Shown here one piece after another: positions 8,282 to 17,643 of a stretch of 64,000 nucleotides of DNA. A program made the translations under genes and the position numbers. The notes under the pieces were generated by a model that saw only the letters and a program-made list of their open reading frames with translations, had not been told where the DNA came from and made no database searches. This DNA is from an uncultured Acetatifactor sp. (GTDB lineage Bacteria; Bacillota; Clostridia; Lachnospirales; Lachnospiraceae), in assembly GCA_934394665.1 (NCBI GenBank), contig CAKRRS010000002.1:1-64000 (forward strand), read 5' to 3'. How positions within the stretch are numbered: the stretch's first letter is position 1; every line of letters begins with the position of its first letter.

Positions 8282-9610
8282 ATGAAGATATTATTTGTAT
8301 CCCTGGGTTGTGATAAGAATCTTGTCGATTCCGAGAAGATGCTTGGCATGCTCCAGGAAAAGGGGTATACCTTCACGGATGATGAAGCAGAGGCAGATGT
8401 TGTGGTAGTGAACACTTGCTGCTTTATCGGTGACGCCAAAGAAGAGAGCATCAATACATTATTGCAGATGGGAGAATTGAAGGACAGCGGACAGATCAAA
8501 GCATTGATCGCCGCCGGCTGTCTGGCGCAGCGTTATCGTGAAGAGATCCAGACGGAAATCCCACAGGTGGATGCCATCATCGGAACCACTGCAATCAATG
8601 AGATCGTAGCTGCTCTGGATGAAATCCTGGCAGGACAGAAAAAAAATCATTACGAAGATATCAATGCCGCCCCCGTGACAGAGACAGAACGAGTTGTCAC
8701 CACAGGCGGACATTTTGCGTATCTGAAAATTGCAGAGGGTTGTGATAAACACTGTACTTACTGCATTATTCCCAAGGTCAGAGGCAACTACCGCAGCGTT
8801 CCCATGGAAAGCCTTCTGAAGGAAGCAAGGGAGCTGGCGGATAAAGGCGTAAAAGAACTGATCCTGGTAGCCCAGGAGACGACGCTTTACGGTGTGGATC
8901 TGTATGGGAAAAAAGAACTGCCCAGACTGTTGCATGAGCTGGCACAGATTTCCGGTATCTACTGGATCCGTATCCTGTACTGCTATCCGGAGGAAATCAC
9001 GGAGGATTTGATCGATGCCATTGCGGCGGAACCGAAAGTGTGCAATTATCTGGATATTCCGATCCAGCATGCATCAGACAATGTGCTGAAGCGCATGGGA
9101 CGACGCACTGACCAGGCAGAGCTGCGTGCCATTATCGGCAAACTTCGGGAGAAGATTCCCGATATCTGTCTGAGAACCACATTGATCAGCGGATTCCCCG
9201 GAGAGACACAGGAGGATTTTGAGGAATTATATCGTTTTGTAAATGAGATGGAATTCGACAGACTGGGTGTATTTGCATATTCGCAGGAAGAAGACACGCC
9301 GGCAGCAATCATGGAAGACCAGATTCCGCAGGAAGTGAAGGAATCCCGGAGAGACGAATTGATGGAACTGCAGCAGGCGATTGCTTTTGAAAAAGCGGAA
9401 GACATGGTAGGACGTGTGCTTACGGTAATGATTGAGGGCAAGGTCGCAGACGAAGAGACCTATGTTGCCAGAACCTACAGGGATGCGCCTAACGTGGACG
9501 GTTATCTGTTTGTGAATACTTCAGCAAATCTGATGACCGGAGATTTTGTAAAGGTTCTTGTGACTGATTCTAATGAATATGATCTGATAGGAGAGATATA
9601 CCATGAGTAA
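8282..9610 (+). CDS. rimO: Ribosomal protein S12 methylthiotransferase RimO
   Basis: A radical-SAM enzyme that adds a methylthio group to an aspartate of ribosomal protein S12. Layout: N-terminal UPF0004 domain with cysteines in SLGCDKN and VNTCCF; radical SAM core with CDKHCTYC (Cys154, Cys158, Cys161) binding the 4Fe-4S cluster; C-terminal TRAM domain from about residue 375. The opening MKILFVSLGCDKNLVDSE is typical of RimO rather than MiaB. 442 residues, full length. It overlaps pgsA by eight bases. Confidence 0.95.
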   Translation: MKILFVSLGCDKNLVDSEKMLGMLQEKGYTFTDDEAEADVVVVNTCCFIGDAKEESINTLLQMGELKDSGQIKALIAAGCLAQRYREEIQTEIPQVDAIIGTTAINEIVAALDEILAGQKKNHYEDINAAPVTETERVVTTGGHFAYLKIAEGCDKHCTYCIIPKVRGNYRSVPMESLLKEARELADKGVKELILVAQETTLYGVDLYGKKELPRLLHELAQISGIYWIRILYCYPEEITEDLIDAIAAEPKVCNYLDIPIQHASDNVLKRMGRRTDQAELRAIIGKLREKIPDICLRTTLISGFPGETQEDFEELYRFVNEMEFDRLGVFAYSQEEDTPAAIMEDQIPQEVKESRRDELMELQQAIAFEKAEDMVGRVLTVMIEGKVADEETYVARTYRDAPNVDGYLFVNTSANLMTGDFVKVLVTDSNEYDLIGEIYHE

Positions 9611-10166
9611 AATGAATCTGCCGAATAAGCTGACGATTTTCCGCGTTATTCTGATTGTACCGTTTATTATTTTGTTATTGGGCGGTCAGACCGGATGGTT
9701 TGGCGACAACACGTTTGTGACAGATATGATCGCACTGGCTATTTTCATCATTGCCAGTCTGACAGATATGATCGATGGTAAAATTGCCAGAAAATACAAT
9801 CTGATCACAGATTTTGGAAAGTTCATGGATCCGTTGGCTGACAAGCTGTTGGTTTGCTCTGCCATGATTGCACTGATCGAGATGAACCGCATCCCTTCCT
9901 GGGTGGTTATCATCATCATTGCCAGAGAATTTATCATCAGCGGCTTCCGTCTGATCGCTTCCGACAATGGCGTTGTCATTGCCGCAAGCTACTGGGGCAA
10001 ATTCAAGACCACCTTCCAGATGGTCATGATCTGCCTGATGATCGCCAACTTCCCACAGTTACAGATCCTGACGGACATTATTATGTGGATCGCACTGATT
10101 CTGACCGTAGTATCTTTGATTGATTATCTGGTGAAGAATAAGGACGTTATGAAGAATACGAAGTAA
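9603..10166 (+). CDS. pgsA: CDP-diacylglycerol-glycerol-3-phosphate 3-phosphatidyltransferase
   Basis: Makes phosphatidylglycerol phosphate from CDP-diacylglycerol and glycerol 3-phosphate in the membrane. 187 residues, with about six membrane spans and the CDP-alcohol phosphotransferase signature spread over DMIDGKIARKYN and DFGKFMDPLADK; the four Asp that bind the two metal ions are all present. The opening NLPNKLTIFRVIL is typical. The start overlaps the end of rimO, a pairing common in Clostridia. Confidence 0.95.
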   Translation: MSKMNLPNKLTIFRVILIVPFIILLLGGQTGWFGDNTFVTDMIALAIFIIASLTDMIDGKIARKYNLITDFGKFMDPLADKLLVCSAMIALIEMNRIPSWVVIIIIAREFIISGFRLIASDNGVVIAASYWGKFKTTFQMVMICLMIANFPQLQILTDIIMWIALILTVVSLIDYLVKNKDVMKNTK

Positions 10167-10197
10167 GGGTTTTATTTCATCGAAAGGCGGTAGGACT

Positions 10198-11463
10198 ATG
10201 ACAGCTGAGATCATATGTGTGGGAACCGAACTGTTACTGGGGAATATTGTAAATACCAATGCGTCCTATCTGGCGGAAAAACTGGCGGGAGTCGGACTCG
10301 ACTGTTATTATCAGACGGTAGTGGGAGATAATGCTAAGAGACTGGCAGGCGTTTTAAAATGCGCGATGGAACGCTCTGACGTGATTCTGTTATCCGGCGG
10401 ACTGGGACCTACGGAAGATGATCTGACCAAAGAGACCGTGGCACAGGTCTGTGGAAAACAATTGTCGGTAGATGATCGCAGTATGGAGCAGATCGCGGAA
10501 TTTTTTGCTGCCAGAGATCTACAGCCGACCGAGAATAACTGGAAGCAGGCAATGGTGCCGGAAGGCGCAAAAGTCCTGGAGAACGACAATGGAACAGCAC
10601 CCGGTATCATTGTAGAGACAGAGAAAAATCACATTGTGCTGTTGCCGGGACCGCCTGCGGAACTGATTCCGATGTTTGAACAGCAGGTATTACCTTATCT
10701 GGATGAACTGACACCGGGCACAATCTGCTCTCAGATGGTGAAAATCTGTGGCATTCCGGAGAGCCAGGTGGAGGATATGCTGAAGGATCTGATTGATGAG
10801 CAGACGAATCCTACCCTGGCAACTTATGCCAAGACAGGGGAAGTACATATCCGTGTGACCGCTTCCGGAGAAAATGCAAAAGCAGCCGGCAAAGCGATCA
10901 AACCGGTGGTAAAAGAATTAAAATCCCGTTTTGGCGGTGACATTTACAGTACCAAAGCGGAAACAACACTGGAGATGGCGGTGGCTGATCTGCTGCTAGC
11001 CAATAAATTGACGGTAACGACGGCGGAGTCCTGTACCGGCGGCATGATTGCAGCCAGAATCATCAATGTGCCCGGCGTATCGGAGTGCTATAAGGCCGGT
11101 CTTGTGACGTATTCCAACAAGGCAAAGAGAAAGTTCCTGGGAGTACGTAAGAGTACGCTGGATAAATACGGAGCGGTCAGCAGCAAAACAGCAGGAGAGA
11201 TGGCCAAGGGTGCAGCTCTTTTGATGAAAGCGGATGTGGCGGTTGCGGTGACGGGAATCGCCGGTCCCGATGGCGGAACCGCAGAAAAACCGGTAGGACT
11301 GGTGTATATCGGTTGCTGTGTAAAAGGAGAACTTACGGTGAAGGAATATCATTTCTTCGGAACCCGCAGCCAGATCAGAGAAGCATCTACTTCGGCAGCA
11401 CTGATTCTTATGCGCAGCTGTATTTTGAAATACTTCAGCAAAGTTACCTTTGGTAAAAAGTAA
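10198..11463 (+). CDS. cinA: CinA-family protein (competence/damage-inducible; nicotinamide-nucleotide amidase)
   Basis: A 421-residue, two-domain protein. The N-terminal molybdopterin-binding-like (COG1058) domain spans residues 1-170 (AEIICVGTELLLGNIVNTN, LSGGLGPTEDD). The C-terminal CinA domain at about 255-415 carries TTAESCTGG and VTGIAGPDGGT and is the part that deamidates nicotinamide mononucleotide in characterised proteins. It lies next to recA as in many Firmicutes, but a likely terminator and a separate SOS-type promoter lie between them. AAAGGCGG precedes the ATG. Confidence 0.94.
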   Translation: MTAEIICVGTELLLGNIVNTNASYLAEKLAGVGLDCYYQTVVGDNAKRLAGVLKCAMERSDVILLSGGLGPTEDDLTKETVAQVCGKQLSVDDRSMEQIAEFFAARDLQPTENNWKQAMVPEGAKVLENDNGTAPGIIVETEKNHIVLLPGPPAELIPMFEQQVLPYLDELTPGTICSQMVKICGIPESQVEDMLKDLIDEQTNPTLATYAKTGEVHIRVTASGENAKAAGKAIKPVVKELKSRFGGDIYSTKAETTLEMAVADLLLANKLTVTTAESCTGGMIAARIINVPGVSECYKAGLVTYSNKAKRKFLGVRKSTLDKYGAVSSKTAGEMAKGAALLMKADVAVAVTGIAGPDGGTAEKPVGLVYIGCCVKGELTVKEYHFFGTRSQIREASTSAALILMRSCILKYFSKVTFGKK

Positions 11464-11536
11464 CAAAAAAGTAATTTGTGAGATACCCTCAAAACAGAGG
11501 GGGTCAAAATTGTAGATAGTGCTGAAAACTTTAGAA

Positions 11537-11586
11537 ATGTATCATGCATCCTTGCGGAAAGGGGGGAAGTGTGATACATTCTTTTT
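11537..11586 (+). terminator. Probable terminator between cinA and recA
   Basis: ATGTATCA (11537-11544) pairs with TGATACAT (11572-11579) around a G-rich 27-base interior that can fold further (CCTT/AAGG), followed by TCTTTTTG. The remainder of the 348-base cinA-recA gap holds no open frame, only the recA control region. Confidence 0.55.
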
Positions 11587-11740
11587 GTATCTTGATTTTG
11601 CACCAAAACATATCTGTTATCTCTGATTATCGACAATTCAGGCATTCGCCAAAATTTCAGACGATTATCGGAATATAAAAAAGGGGGGATGCTATGAGGG
11701 AGTTTTAATGGACATAAAAGGAGTATAATTAAAATAGAGA

Positions 11741-11769
11741 TTGACAAATGCGAACAAATGTTTTATTCT
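11741..11769 (+). promoter_or_regulatory. recA promoter
   Basis: TTGACA at 11741-11746 and TATTCT at 11764-11769 with a 17-base spacer. A LexA/DinR-type box fills most of the spacer and a second lies just downstream. Confidence 0.75.
11752..11763 (+). promoter_or_regulatory. LexA (DinR)-type operator 1 of recA
   Basis: GAACAAATGTTT fits the Gram-positive SOS box GAAC-N4-GTTC with one mismatch in the right half. It lies between the -35 and -10 hexamers, where a bound repressor would block polymerase. Confidence 0.65.
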
Positions 11770-11779
11770 TATAAAAACA

Positions 11780-11791
11780 GAACATTTGTTC
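11780..11791 (+). promoter_or_regulatory. LexA (DinR)-type operator 2 of recA
   Basis: GAACATTTGTTC is a perfect GAAC-N4-GTTC inverted repeat, centred 28 bases downstream of box 1 and therefore on nearly the same DNA face spacing expected for cooperative or dual repression. Confidence 0.75.
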
Positions 11792-11811
11792 CTTGAGAAA
11801 AGGAGAGTAAC

Positions 11812-12843
11812 ATGGAAAAAGACGATAAGCTGAAAGCGTTGGATGCAGCGCTGAGCCAGATTGAGAAACAGTACGGAAAGGGCGCGGTAATGAAGCTGGG
11901 AGATCCCACAGCGCAGATGAACGTGGAAACGATCCCTACCGGCTCTTTAAGTTTGGATATTGCGTTGGGATTAGGCGGTATTCCCAAGGGAAGAATTATA
12001 GAGATCTACGGGCCGGAATCCAGTGGTAAGACTACGGTAACCTTACATATGATCGCAGAAGTACAGAAGAGAGGCGGCATTGCCGGATTCATCGATGCGG
12101 AACATGCACTGGATCCCGTTTATGCGAAGAATATCGGTGTAGATATTGACAACCTGTACATTTCCCAGCCGGATAACGGAGAGCAGGCACTGGAGATCAC
12201 GGAGACGATGGTTCGTTCCGGTGCAATTGACATTATTGTTGTCGACTCTGTTGCCGCACTGGTACCGAAGGCGGAGATTGACGGTGATATGGGAGACAGC
12301 CATGTGGGCTTGCAGGCACGACTGATGTCCCAGGCATTACGTAAACTGACCGCTGTCATCAGTAAGTCCAACTGTACCGTTATCTTCATCAACCAGCTGC
12401 GTGAAAAGGTAGGTGTCATGTTCGGTAATCCCGAGACGACTACCGGCGGACGTGCCCTGAAGTTCTATTCCTCTGTAAGACTGGATGTCAGAAGAATCGA
12501 AGCACTGAAACAGGGCGGTGAAGTCATCGGTAACCGTACCCGTGTCAAGGTAGTAAAGAATAAGATCGCTCCTCCGTTCAAGGAAGCAGAATTTGATATT
12601 ATGTTCGGCGAAGGTATCTCTATGGTAGGAGATATTCTGGATCTGGCTGCCAGCTGTGATGTTATAGCCAAGTCCGGTGCCTGGTATGCCTATGAGGGGA
12701 ACAAGATCGGACAGGGCAGAGAAAATGCCAAGCAGTATCTGAAGGACAATCCTGCCGTGTGTGATGAGATTGCGGAAAAAGTGAGAGAACACTATGGACT
12801 GAAGGCAGATACCTCTGCAGCTGCTGCAGAGAAGGAAGAGTAA
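11812..12843 (+). CDS. recA: Recombinase RecA
   Basis: Forms filaments on single-stranded DNA for homologous recombination and triggers LexA self-cleavage. 343 residues with Walker A GPESSGKT at 67-74, the Walker B segment [12 protein letters not shown], and loops L1 and L2 around [14 protein letters not shown] and the [20 protein letters not shown] stretch. The C-terminal tail is short and acidic (AAAAEKEE). AAAGGAGAG precedes the ATG. Two SOS-type boxes in the promoter indicate damage-inducible control; recX follows four bases downstream. Confidence 0.99.
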   Translation: MEKDDKLKALDAALSQIEKQYGKGAVMKLGDPTAQMNVETIPTGSLSLDIALGLGGIPKGRIIEIYGPESSGKTTVTLHMIAEVQKRGGIAGFIDAEHALDPVYAKNIGVDIDNLYISQPDNGEQALEITETMVRSGAIDIIVVDSVAALVPKAEIDGDMGDSHVGLQARLMSQALRKLTAVISKSNCTVIFINQLREKVGVMFGNPETTTGGRALKFYSSVRLDVRRIEALKQGGEVIGNRTRVKVVKNKIAPPFKEAEFDIMFGEGISMVGDILDLAASCDVIAKSGAWYAYEGNKIGQGRENAKQYLKDNPAVCDEIAEKVREHYGLKADTSAAAAEKEE

Positions 12844-12847
12844 ATCC

Positions 12848-13477
12848 ATGCTGGTATCACAGGTTACGGAACTTTCCAAATCGAGAAGTAAGGTATATAT
12901 TGATCAGGAATTCGCCTTTGTATTATACAAAGGCGAATTGCGTCTCTACCATATCAAAGAGGGCGAAGAAATCCGTCCGGAGGACTATCATACGATCCTG
13001 CAGGAGGTATTGCCGAAACGTGCAAAACTCCGGGCAATGAATCTACTGCAGGGAAGAGAGTATACGACTGCCCAGTTAAGGACAAAATTGCAGCAGGGAT
13101 ATTATCCTACGGAGGTGATTGAACAAGCCATTGCGTATGTGGCAAGCTTTCATTATATTGACGATCTGCGCTATGCCGTGGATTATATCACCTATCATGA
13201 GAACAGCCGCAGCAGGCGGCGGATCGAACAGGATCTGCAGGGGAAAGGAATTTCTGCAATTACCATAGAAGAAGCCTGGCAGAACTGGCGCGAGAATGGC
13301 GGAGTGCAGAATGAACAAAACATGATCCGGGAACTGCTTCGTAAGAAACATTATGATCCGGACGCAAAAACAGATTGGAAGGAACGACAGAAAATATACG
13401 CATTTTTGGCAAGAAAGGGATTCTCCGCTGAGGCAATCCACAAGGCAATCGGCGACATGGACAGTGATGAGTTTTAA
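12848..13477 (+). CDS. recX: Regulatory protein RecX
   Basis: A small all-helical modulator that binds RecA filaments. 209 residues made of three-helix repeats, with the recognisable elements LRAMNLLQGREYTTAQL, FHYIDDLRYA and LARKGFSAEAIHKAI. It is co-transcribed with recA, with the two genes four bases apart, as is usual for this pair. Confidence 0.9.
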   Translation: MLVSQVTELSKSRSKVYIDQEFAFVLYKGELRLYHIKEGEEIRPEDYHTILQEVLPKRAKLRAMNLLQGREYTTAQLRTKLQQGYYPTEVIEQAIAYVASFHYIDDLRYAVDYITYHENSRSRRRIEQDLQGKGISAITIEEAWQNWRENGGVQNEQNMIRELLRKKHYDPDAKTDWKERQKIYAFLARKGFSAEAIHKAIGDMDSDEF

Positions 13478-13578
13478 CGAAAAAACCTGTAAATCCGACA
13501 ATATGTGGGACAAAAAGAAATAATGCACAAAGAATGCTTTCCCCAAGGAACTATTTTTGGAGTAATTGCGACTTGTAC

Positions 13579-13607
13579 TTGACAGAGGGGGAAATTCAGT
13601 TTACACT
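13579..13607 (+). promoter_or_regulatory. Promoter upstream of rny
   Basis: TTGACA at 13579-13584 and TACACT at 13602-13607, 17-base spacer. The predicted leader is about 110 bases. No terminator is seen between recX and this promoter. Confidence 0.7.
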
Positions 13608-13707
13608 AATAATGTTGTGAATTGCTTGTTAGAATGTACATAAATTGCATTCTATGATAAACGATAATTTGTATTGTCGAAGCAAAATGTACAATGAAAA
13701 TTTCATA

Positions 13708-13720
13708 AGGAGGTGCTCCT
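13708..13720 (+). promoter_or_regulatory. Ribosome binding site of rny inside a self-complementary element
   Basis: AGGAG-GTG-CTCCT: the strong Shine-Dalgarno sequence can pair with the CTCCT that follows it (5-bp stem, 3-base loop), leaving the GTG start at 13724 just outside. In the open form the spacing from AGGAGG to GTG is ten bases. Confidence 0.5.
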
Positions 13721-13723
13721 GTA

Positions 13724-15289
13724 GTGGACACTAATATTGTAATAGTGATATTAGTGGTTTCTGTTCTTGCAGCAGTTGCAATAACCGCAGTGGTGACAGC
13801 TATGATCACCAAGTCCCGTCTGAAGAAAAACGCAGAGGGAACGATCGGTAATGCAGAGGAAAAGGCAAGAGAGATTATTGATGAAGCCCTGAAGACTGCA
13901 GAGAACAAAAAGCGCGAATCACTCCTTGAGGTCAAAGAAGAGTCCATTCGTACCAAGAATGAACTGGACAAAGAGATCAAGGAACGCAGAGCGGAAGCCC
14001 AGCGGTATGAGCGCAGAGTTCAGCAGAAGGAAGAGAACATCGATAAGAAAGCAGATGCCATCGAGAAGCGCGAGGCTAGTTTGGCAGCCAGAGAAGAAAC
14101 CTTAGGCAGAATGAAGGAAGAAGTCTCCAAGCTGAATGAGCAGCGTGTGCAGGAACTGGAACGAATTTCCGGATTAACCTCTGAACAAGCAAAAGACTAC
14201 TTATTGAAAATTGTTGAAGATGAAGTGAAACATGAATCGGCCGTGATGATCAAGGAAATGGAGAGTCGGGCCAAAGAAGAAGCAGACAAGAAAGCAAAGG
14301 AATATGTGGTTAACGCAATACAGAGATGTGCAGCAGACCATGTCTCTGAGACTACAATTTCCGTTGTGCAGTTACCCAATGACGAAATGAAGGGACGTAT
14401 CATCGGACGTGAGGGACGTAATATCCGTACCCTTGAGACCATGACCGGAGTAGACCTGATCATTGATGATACACCGGAAGCAGTAATTCTGTCCGGATTT
14501 GATCCGATTCGTCGTGAAGTAGCGAGAATTGCGCTGGAGAAGCTGATCGTGGACGGACGTATCCATCCGGCCAGAATCGAAGAAATGGTTGAGAAGGCGC
14601 AGAAAGAAGTCGAAGTAATGATCAAGGAAGAGGGCGAAGCTGCTACTCTGGAAGTCGGTGTACACGGTATCCACCCTGAACTTGTGAGATTACTCGGTAA
14701 GATGAAATTCCGTACCAGCTATGGTCAGAACGCATTGAAGCATTCCATCGAAGTAGCACAGTTGTCTGGACTGTTAGCTGCAGAACTGGGACTGGATGTG
14801 AGACTTGCCAAGAGAGCGGGACTGCTGCATGATATCGGTAAAGCAGTGGATCACGAAATGGAAGGATCCCATATTCAGTTGGGTGCTGAACTGTGTCGGA
14901 AATACAAAGAGAATGCTACTGTTATTAATGCAGTGGAATCTCACCATGGCGATGTAGAGCCTACTTCCCTGATTGCATGTATTGTACAAGCTGCTGATAC
15001 AATATCCGCTGCAAGACCGGGAGCTAGAAGGGAAACACTGGAAACCTATACTAGCAGATTAAGACAGTTAGAAGATATCACAAACAATTTCAAAGGTGTA
15101 GATAAATCTTTTGCTATTCAGGCAGGTCGTGAAGTTCGTGTTATGGTAGTGCCCGAGCAGATTTCAGATGCCGATATGGTACTGTTGGCAAGAGATATTT
15201 CCAAGCAGATCGAAGCTGAATTGGAATATCCCGGACAGATCAAGGTAAATGTGATCCGTGAGAGCCGCGTAATTGATTACGCCAAATAA
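13724..15289 (+). CDS. rny: Ribonuclease Y
   Basis: A membrane-anchored endoribonuclease that initiates bulk mRNA decay in many Firmicutes. 521 residues: one N-terminal transmembrane helix (about residues 4-26), a long Glu/Lys-rich coiled coil to about 200, a KH RNA-binding domain with [15 protein letters not shown], and an HD metal-dependent domain with HSIEVAQL and [12 protein letters not shown]. The GTG start at 13724 follows AAGGAGGTG and gives the standard short N-terminus before the helix. A terminator follows. It has its own promoter although it sits right after recA-recX. Confidence 0.97.
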   Translation: MDTNIVIVILVVSVLAAVAITAVVTAMITKSRLKKNAEGTIGNAEEKAREIIDEALKTAENKKRESLLEVKEESIRTKNELDKEIKERRAEAQRYERRVQQKEENIDKKADAIEKREASLAAREETLGRMKEEVSKLNEQRVQELERISGLTSEQAKDYLLKIVEDEVKHESAVMIKEMESRAKEEADKKAKEYVVNAIQRCAADHVSETTISVVQLPNDEMKGRIIGREGRNIRTLETMTGVDLIIDDTPEAVILSGFDPIRREVARIALEKLIVDGRIHPARIEEMVEKAQKEVEVMIKEEGEAATLEVGVHGIHPELVRLLGKMKFRTSYGQNALKHSIEVAQLSGLLAAELGLDVRLAKRAGLLHDIGKAVDHEMEGSHIQLGAELCRKYKENATVINAVESHHGDVEPTSLIACIVQAADTISAARPGARRETLETYTSRLRQLEDITNNFKGVDKSFAIQAGREVRVMVVPEQISDADMVLLARDISKQIEAELEYPGQIKVNVIRESRVIDYAK

Positions 15290-15327
15290 CTGACCAGTCA
15301 GAAATGACAATTTCATAAGATGTAAGG

Positions 15328-15362
15328 AAAGCTGTTGTGCTTTAAGGCACAGCAGCTTTTTT
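15328..15362 (+). terminator. Terminator after rny
   Basis: Stem AAAGCTGTTGTGC / GCACAGCAGCTTT with one mismatch and a 6-base loop, running into TTTTTT. Confidence 0.9.
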
Positions 15363-15422
15363 ATGTTTCATGGACAAAGGCGAAGCAGCCACCGTTTTTG
15401 GGAAAATTTTATAAAAAAAGTA

Positions 15423-15451
15423 TTGTACAAAGAACTTTCTTATAGTATGAT
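15423..15451 (+). promoter_or_regulatory. Promoter of the aminotransferase-Nudix pair
   Basis: TTGTAC at 15423-15428 and TATGAT at 15446-15451 with a 17-base spacer, about 90 bases upstream of the start codon. Confidence 0.6.
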
Positions 15452-15541
15452 ATTCGAAGTGTATGATTGTATACGATTATCCAACATTCACAGAAGAAAG
15501 CGTATTCCGATTGGGAAAAGACGAGAAAGGTATGGTACGAA

Positions 15542-16828
15542 ATGAAAGCATATCAGGAATTAACCAAAGAAGAACTTTTAACATTGAAGGCAGAACTTAA
15601 TGCAGCTTATGAAGATGCAAAAGGCAAAGGCTTAAAGTTGGATATGTCCAGAGGAAAACCTGCGGTAAATCAGCTGGATATGGCAATGGATTTTCTGGAT
15701 GCGGTAAATTCTCAGAGCCTTATGAAAGCTGAGGATGGAATGGATGTGAGAAACTACGGCGGACTTGATGGTATTCCGGAGGCGAAGAAGCTGATGGCGG
15801 ATATCATGGGAGTGCAGCCGGAGAATGTGATCGTATGCGGTAATGCGAGCCTGACAATTATGTACGATACCATTTCCCGTGCCATGACACAGGGAATCAT
15901 GGGAAGCACTCCCTGGTGTAAGCTGGACAAGGTGAAGTTCCTGTGCCCTGTTCCCGGCTATGACAGACATTTTGCAATTACAGAACATTTCGGCATCGAG
16001 ATGATCAATGTGCCGATGACTCCCCAGGGACCGGACATGGATCTGGTGGAGAAATTAGTCTCTGAAGATCCTGCCATCAAGGGAATCTGGTGCGTTCCCA
16101 AGTATTCTAATCCCCAGGGATATTCTTATTCTGACGAAACAGTGAAACGGTTTGCGGCGCTCAAGCCTGCTGCGGAAGATTTCCGTATTTTCTGGGATAA
16201 CGCTTATGCAATTCATCATTTGTATGAGGACAGACAGGATAGCTTACTCGAGATTCTTTCTGAATGTGAAAAAGCAGGACATCCTGACATGGTATTTGAG
16301 TTCTGCTCCACGTCCAAGGTATCATTCGCAGGAGCAGGAATTGCAGCCATCGCTTCTTCCAAGGCGAACCTGGAGGATATGCGTAAATCCATGACGATTC
16401 AGACGATCGGCTATGACAAGATCAATCAGCTTCGCCATGTACGCTATTTTAAAGATATTAACGGCATCCGTGAACATATGAAGAAACATGCAGCGATTAT
16501 GAGACCGAAGTTTGAAGCAGTGCTGAAAGTGCTGGAGGACGAACTTGGTGGCTTAGGCATCGGCACTTGGACGAAGCCTAACGGCGGTTACTTCATATCT
16601 TTTGATGCGTTGGACGGTTGTGCCAAGGCTATCGTGGCAAAGTGCAAAGAGGCAGGTGTTACCCTGACAGGAGCAGGTGCAACTTTCCCCTATAAGAAGG
16701 ATCCGAAGGACTCCAATATCCGTATCGCACCGTCTTTCCCGACGCCGGAAGAGATGGCGCTGGCTACAGATCTGTTTGTACTCTGCGTCAAGATGGTAAG
16801 CGTGGATAAACTACTGGAAAGCAAGTAG
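15542..16828 (+). CDS. PLP-dependent aminotransferase, MocR-like (AspT-type) aspartate aminotransferase
   Basis: A 428-residue class I-fold aminotransferase. It has MSRGKPAVNQLDMA near the start, the cofactor-binding NYGGLDGIPEAKKL and CGNASLTIMYD, the Asp in FWDNAYAIHHL, and the Schiff-base Lys259 in FCSTSKVSFAGAG. The layout matches the Aminotran_MocR family, in which the Corynebacterium AspT protein transfers amino groups between aspartate and 2-oxoglutarate; this substrate is inferred by family. The ATG at 15542 gives the conserved MKAYQELTKEELL start; the open frame extends 25 codons further up without conservation. The Nudix gene follows by 22 bases. Confidence 0.88.
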   Translation: MKAYQELTKEELLTLKAELNAAYEDAKGKGLKLDMSRGKPAVNQLDMAMDFLDAVNSQSLMKAEDGMDVRNYGGLDGIPEAKKLMADIMGVQPENVIVCGNASLTIMYDTISRAMTQGIMGSTPWCKLDKVKFLCPVPGYDRHFAITEHFGIEMINVPMTPQGPDMDLVEKLVSEDPAIKGIWCVPKYSNPQGYSYSDETVKRFAALKPAAEDFRIFWDNAYAIHHLYEDRQDSLLEILSECEKAGHPDMVFEFCSTSKVSFAGAGIAAIASSKANLEDMRKSMTIQTIGYDKINQLRHVRYFKDINGIREHMKKHAAIMRPKFEAVLKVLEDELGGLGIGTWTKPNGGYFISFDALDGCAKAIVAKCKEAGVTLTGAGATFPYKKDPKDSNIRIAPSFPTPEEMALATDLFVLCVKMVSVDKLLESK

Positions 16829-16850
16829 AAATGGGAAGGAATGATATATC

Positions 16851-17393
16851 ATGGAACAATTCAAGCGTCTCAGTCGTGATCTGGTAGCCAAAGGAGCGAT
16901 TATAGATTATTATCAGGATACCATGCGGATTCCCAACGGCAATATCGCAAAATGGGATCTGATTGATCATAAAGGAGCGGCTGCCGTGGTTGCTGTGAGG
17001 GAAGACGGAAAACTTCTGATGGTCAGACAGTACAGAAATGCGTTGGAACGTGAGACACTGGAAATTCCTGCAGGTGGTCTGAACGGCAGAAACGAGCCTA
17101 CCGATCAGGCAGCAATGCGTGAGTTACAGGAGGAGACAGGCTATCATACAGATCATGTGGAACTGTTAAATTCCATTTATACTACCGTTGCCTTTTGTAA
17201 TGAGAAAATCGATATCTATCTGGCGGAAGGATTGCAAAAGCCAGGAAGCCAGCATCTGGATGAAGATGAATTTATCAATGTGGAGGCATATTCTGTAAAA
17301 GAACTGAAGCAGATGATCTATGACTGCAAAATTCAGGATGCCAAGACCATCTGCGGGATTCTGACGTATGCATCAAAACGGTCGGAGCGATAA
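16851..17393 (+). CDS. Nudix hydrolase, ADP-ribose pyrophosphatase type
   Basis: A 180-residue protein with a complete Nudix box in GLNGRNEP...REL QEETGY form (Gx5Ex7REUxEExGU; Gly and Glu residues all present, about residues 77-99). Flanking elements VRQYRNALERETLEIPAG and the tail fit the ADP-sugar pyrophosphatase group, which splits ADP-ribose to AMP and ribose 5-phosphate. It probably shares a transcript with the aminotransferase and ends at a strong terminator. Confidence 0.92.
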   Translation: MEQFKRLSRDLVAKGAIIDYYQDTMRIPNGNIAKWDLIDHKGAAAVVAVREDGKLLMVRQYRNALERETLEIPAGGLNGRNEPTDQAAMRELQEETGYHTDHVELLNSIYTTVAFCNEKIDIYLAEGLQKPGSQHLDEDEFINVEAYSVKELKQMIYDCKIQDAKTICGILTYASKRSER

Positions 17394-17460
17394 GATTCCG
17401 TACAGTATCTTAAAAAGATTGGCAAGAACGGGAAAAAGATATGAGAAAGTAAACAGGAAT

Positions 17461-17500
17461 ACCTTGTGGATATCATACAGATGTCCACAAGGTGTTTTTT
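17461..17500 (+). terminator. Terminator after the Nudix gene
   Basis: Stem ACCTTGTGGA / TCCACAAGGT (10 bp) with a 13-base loop, then GTTTTTT. The rest of the 250-base gap to spoIIM shows no gene. Confidence 0.88.
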
Positions 17501-17643
17501 GAGTGGCTTGTATTATTATGCCACCCATAGCGTCTTTTTGTGTGGCAGGATATATTGAAGAAAGCAGTGGGAGAGATAGGAATGTTTTCCGCTGTTGTTT
17601 GCATATATTAGGTAACAACTGCTGACAGGAACCTGATTTTGTA

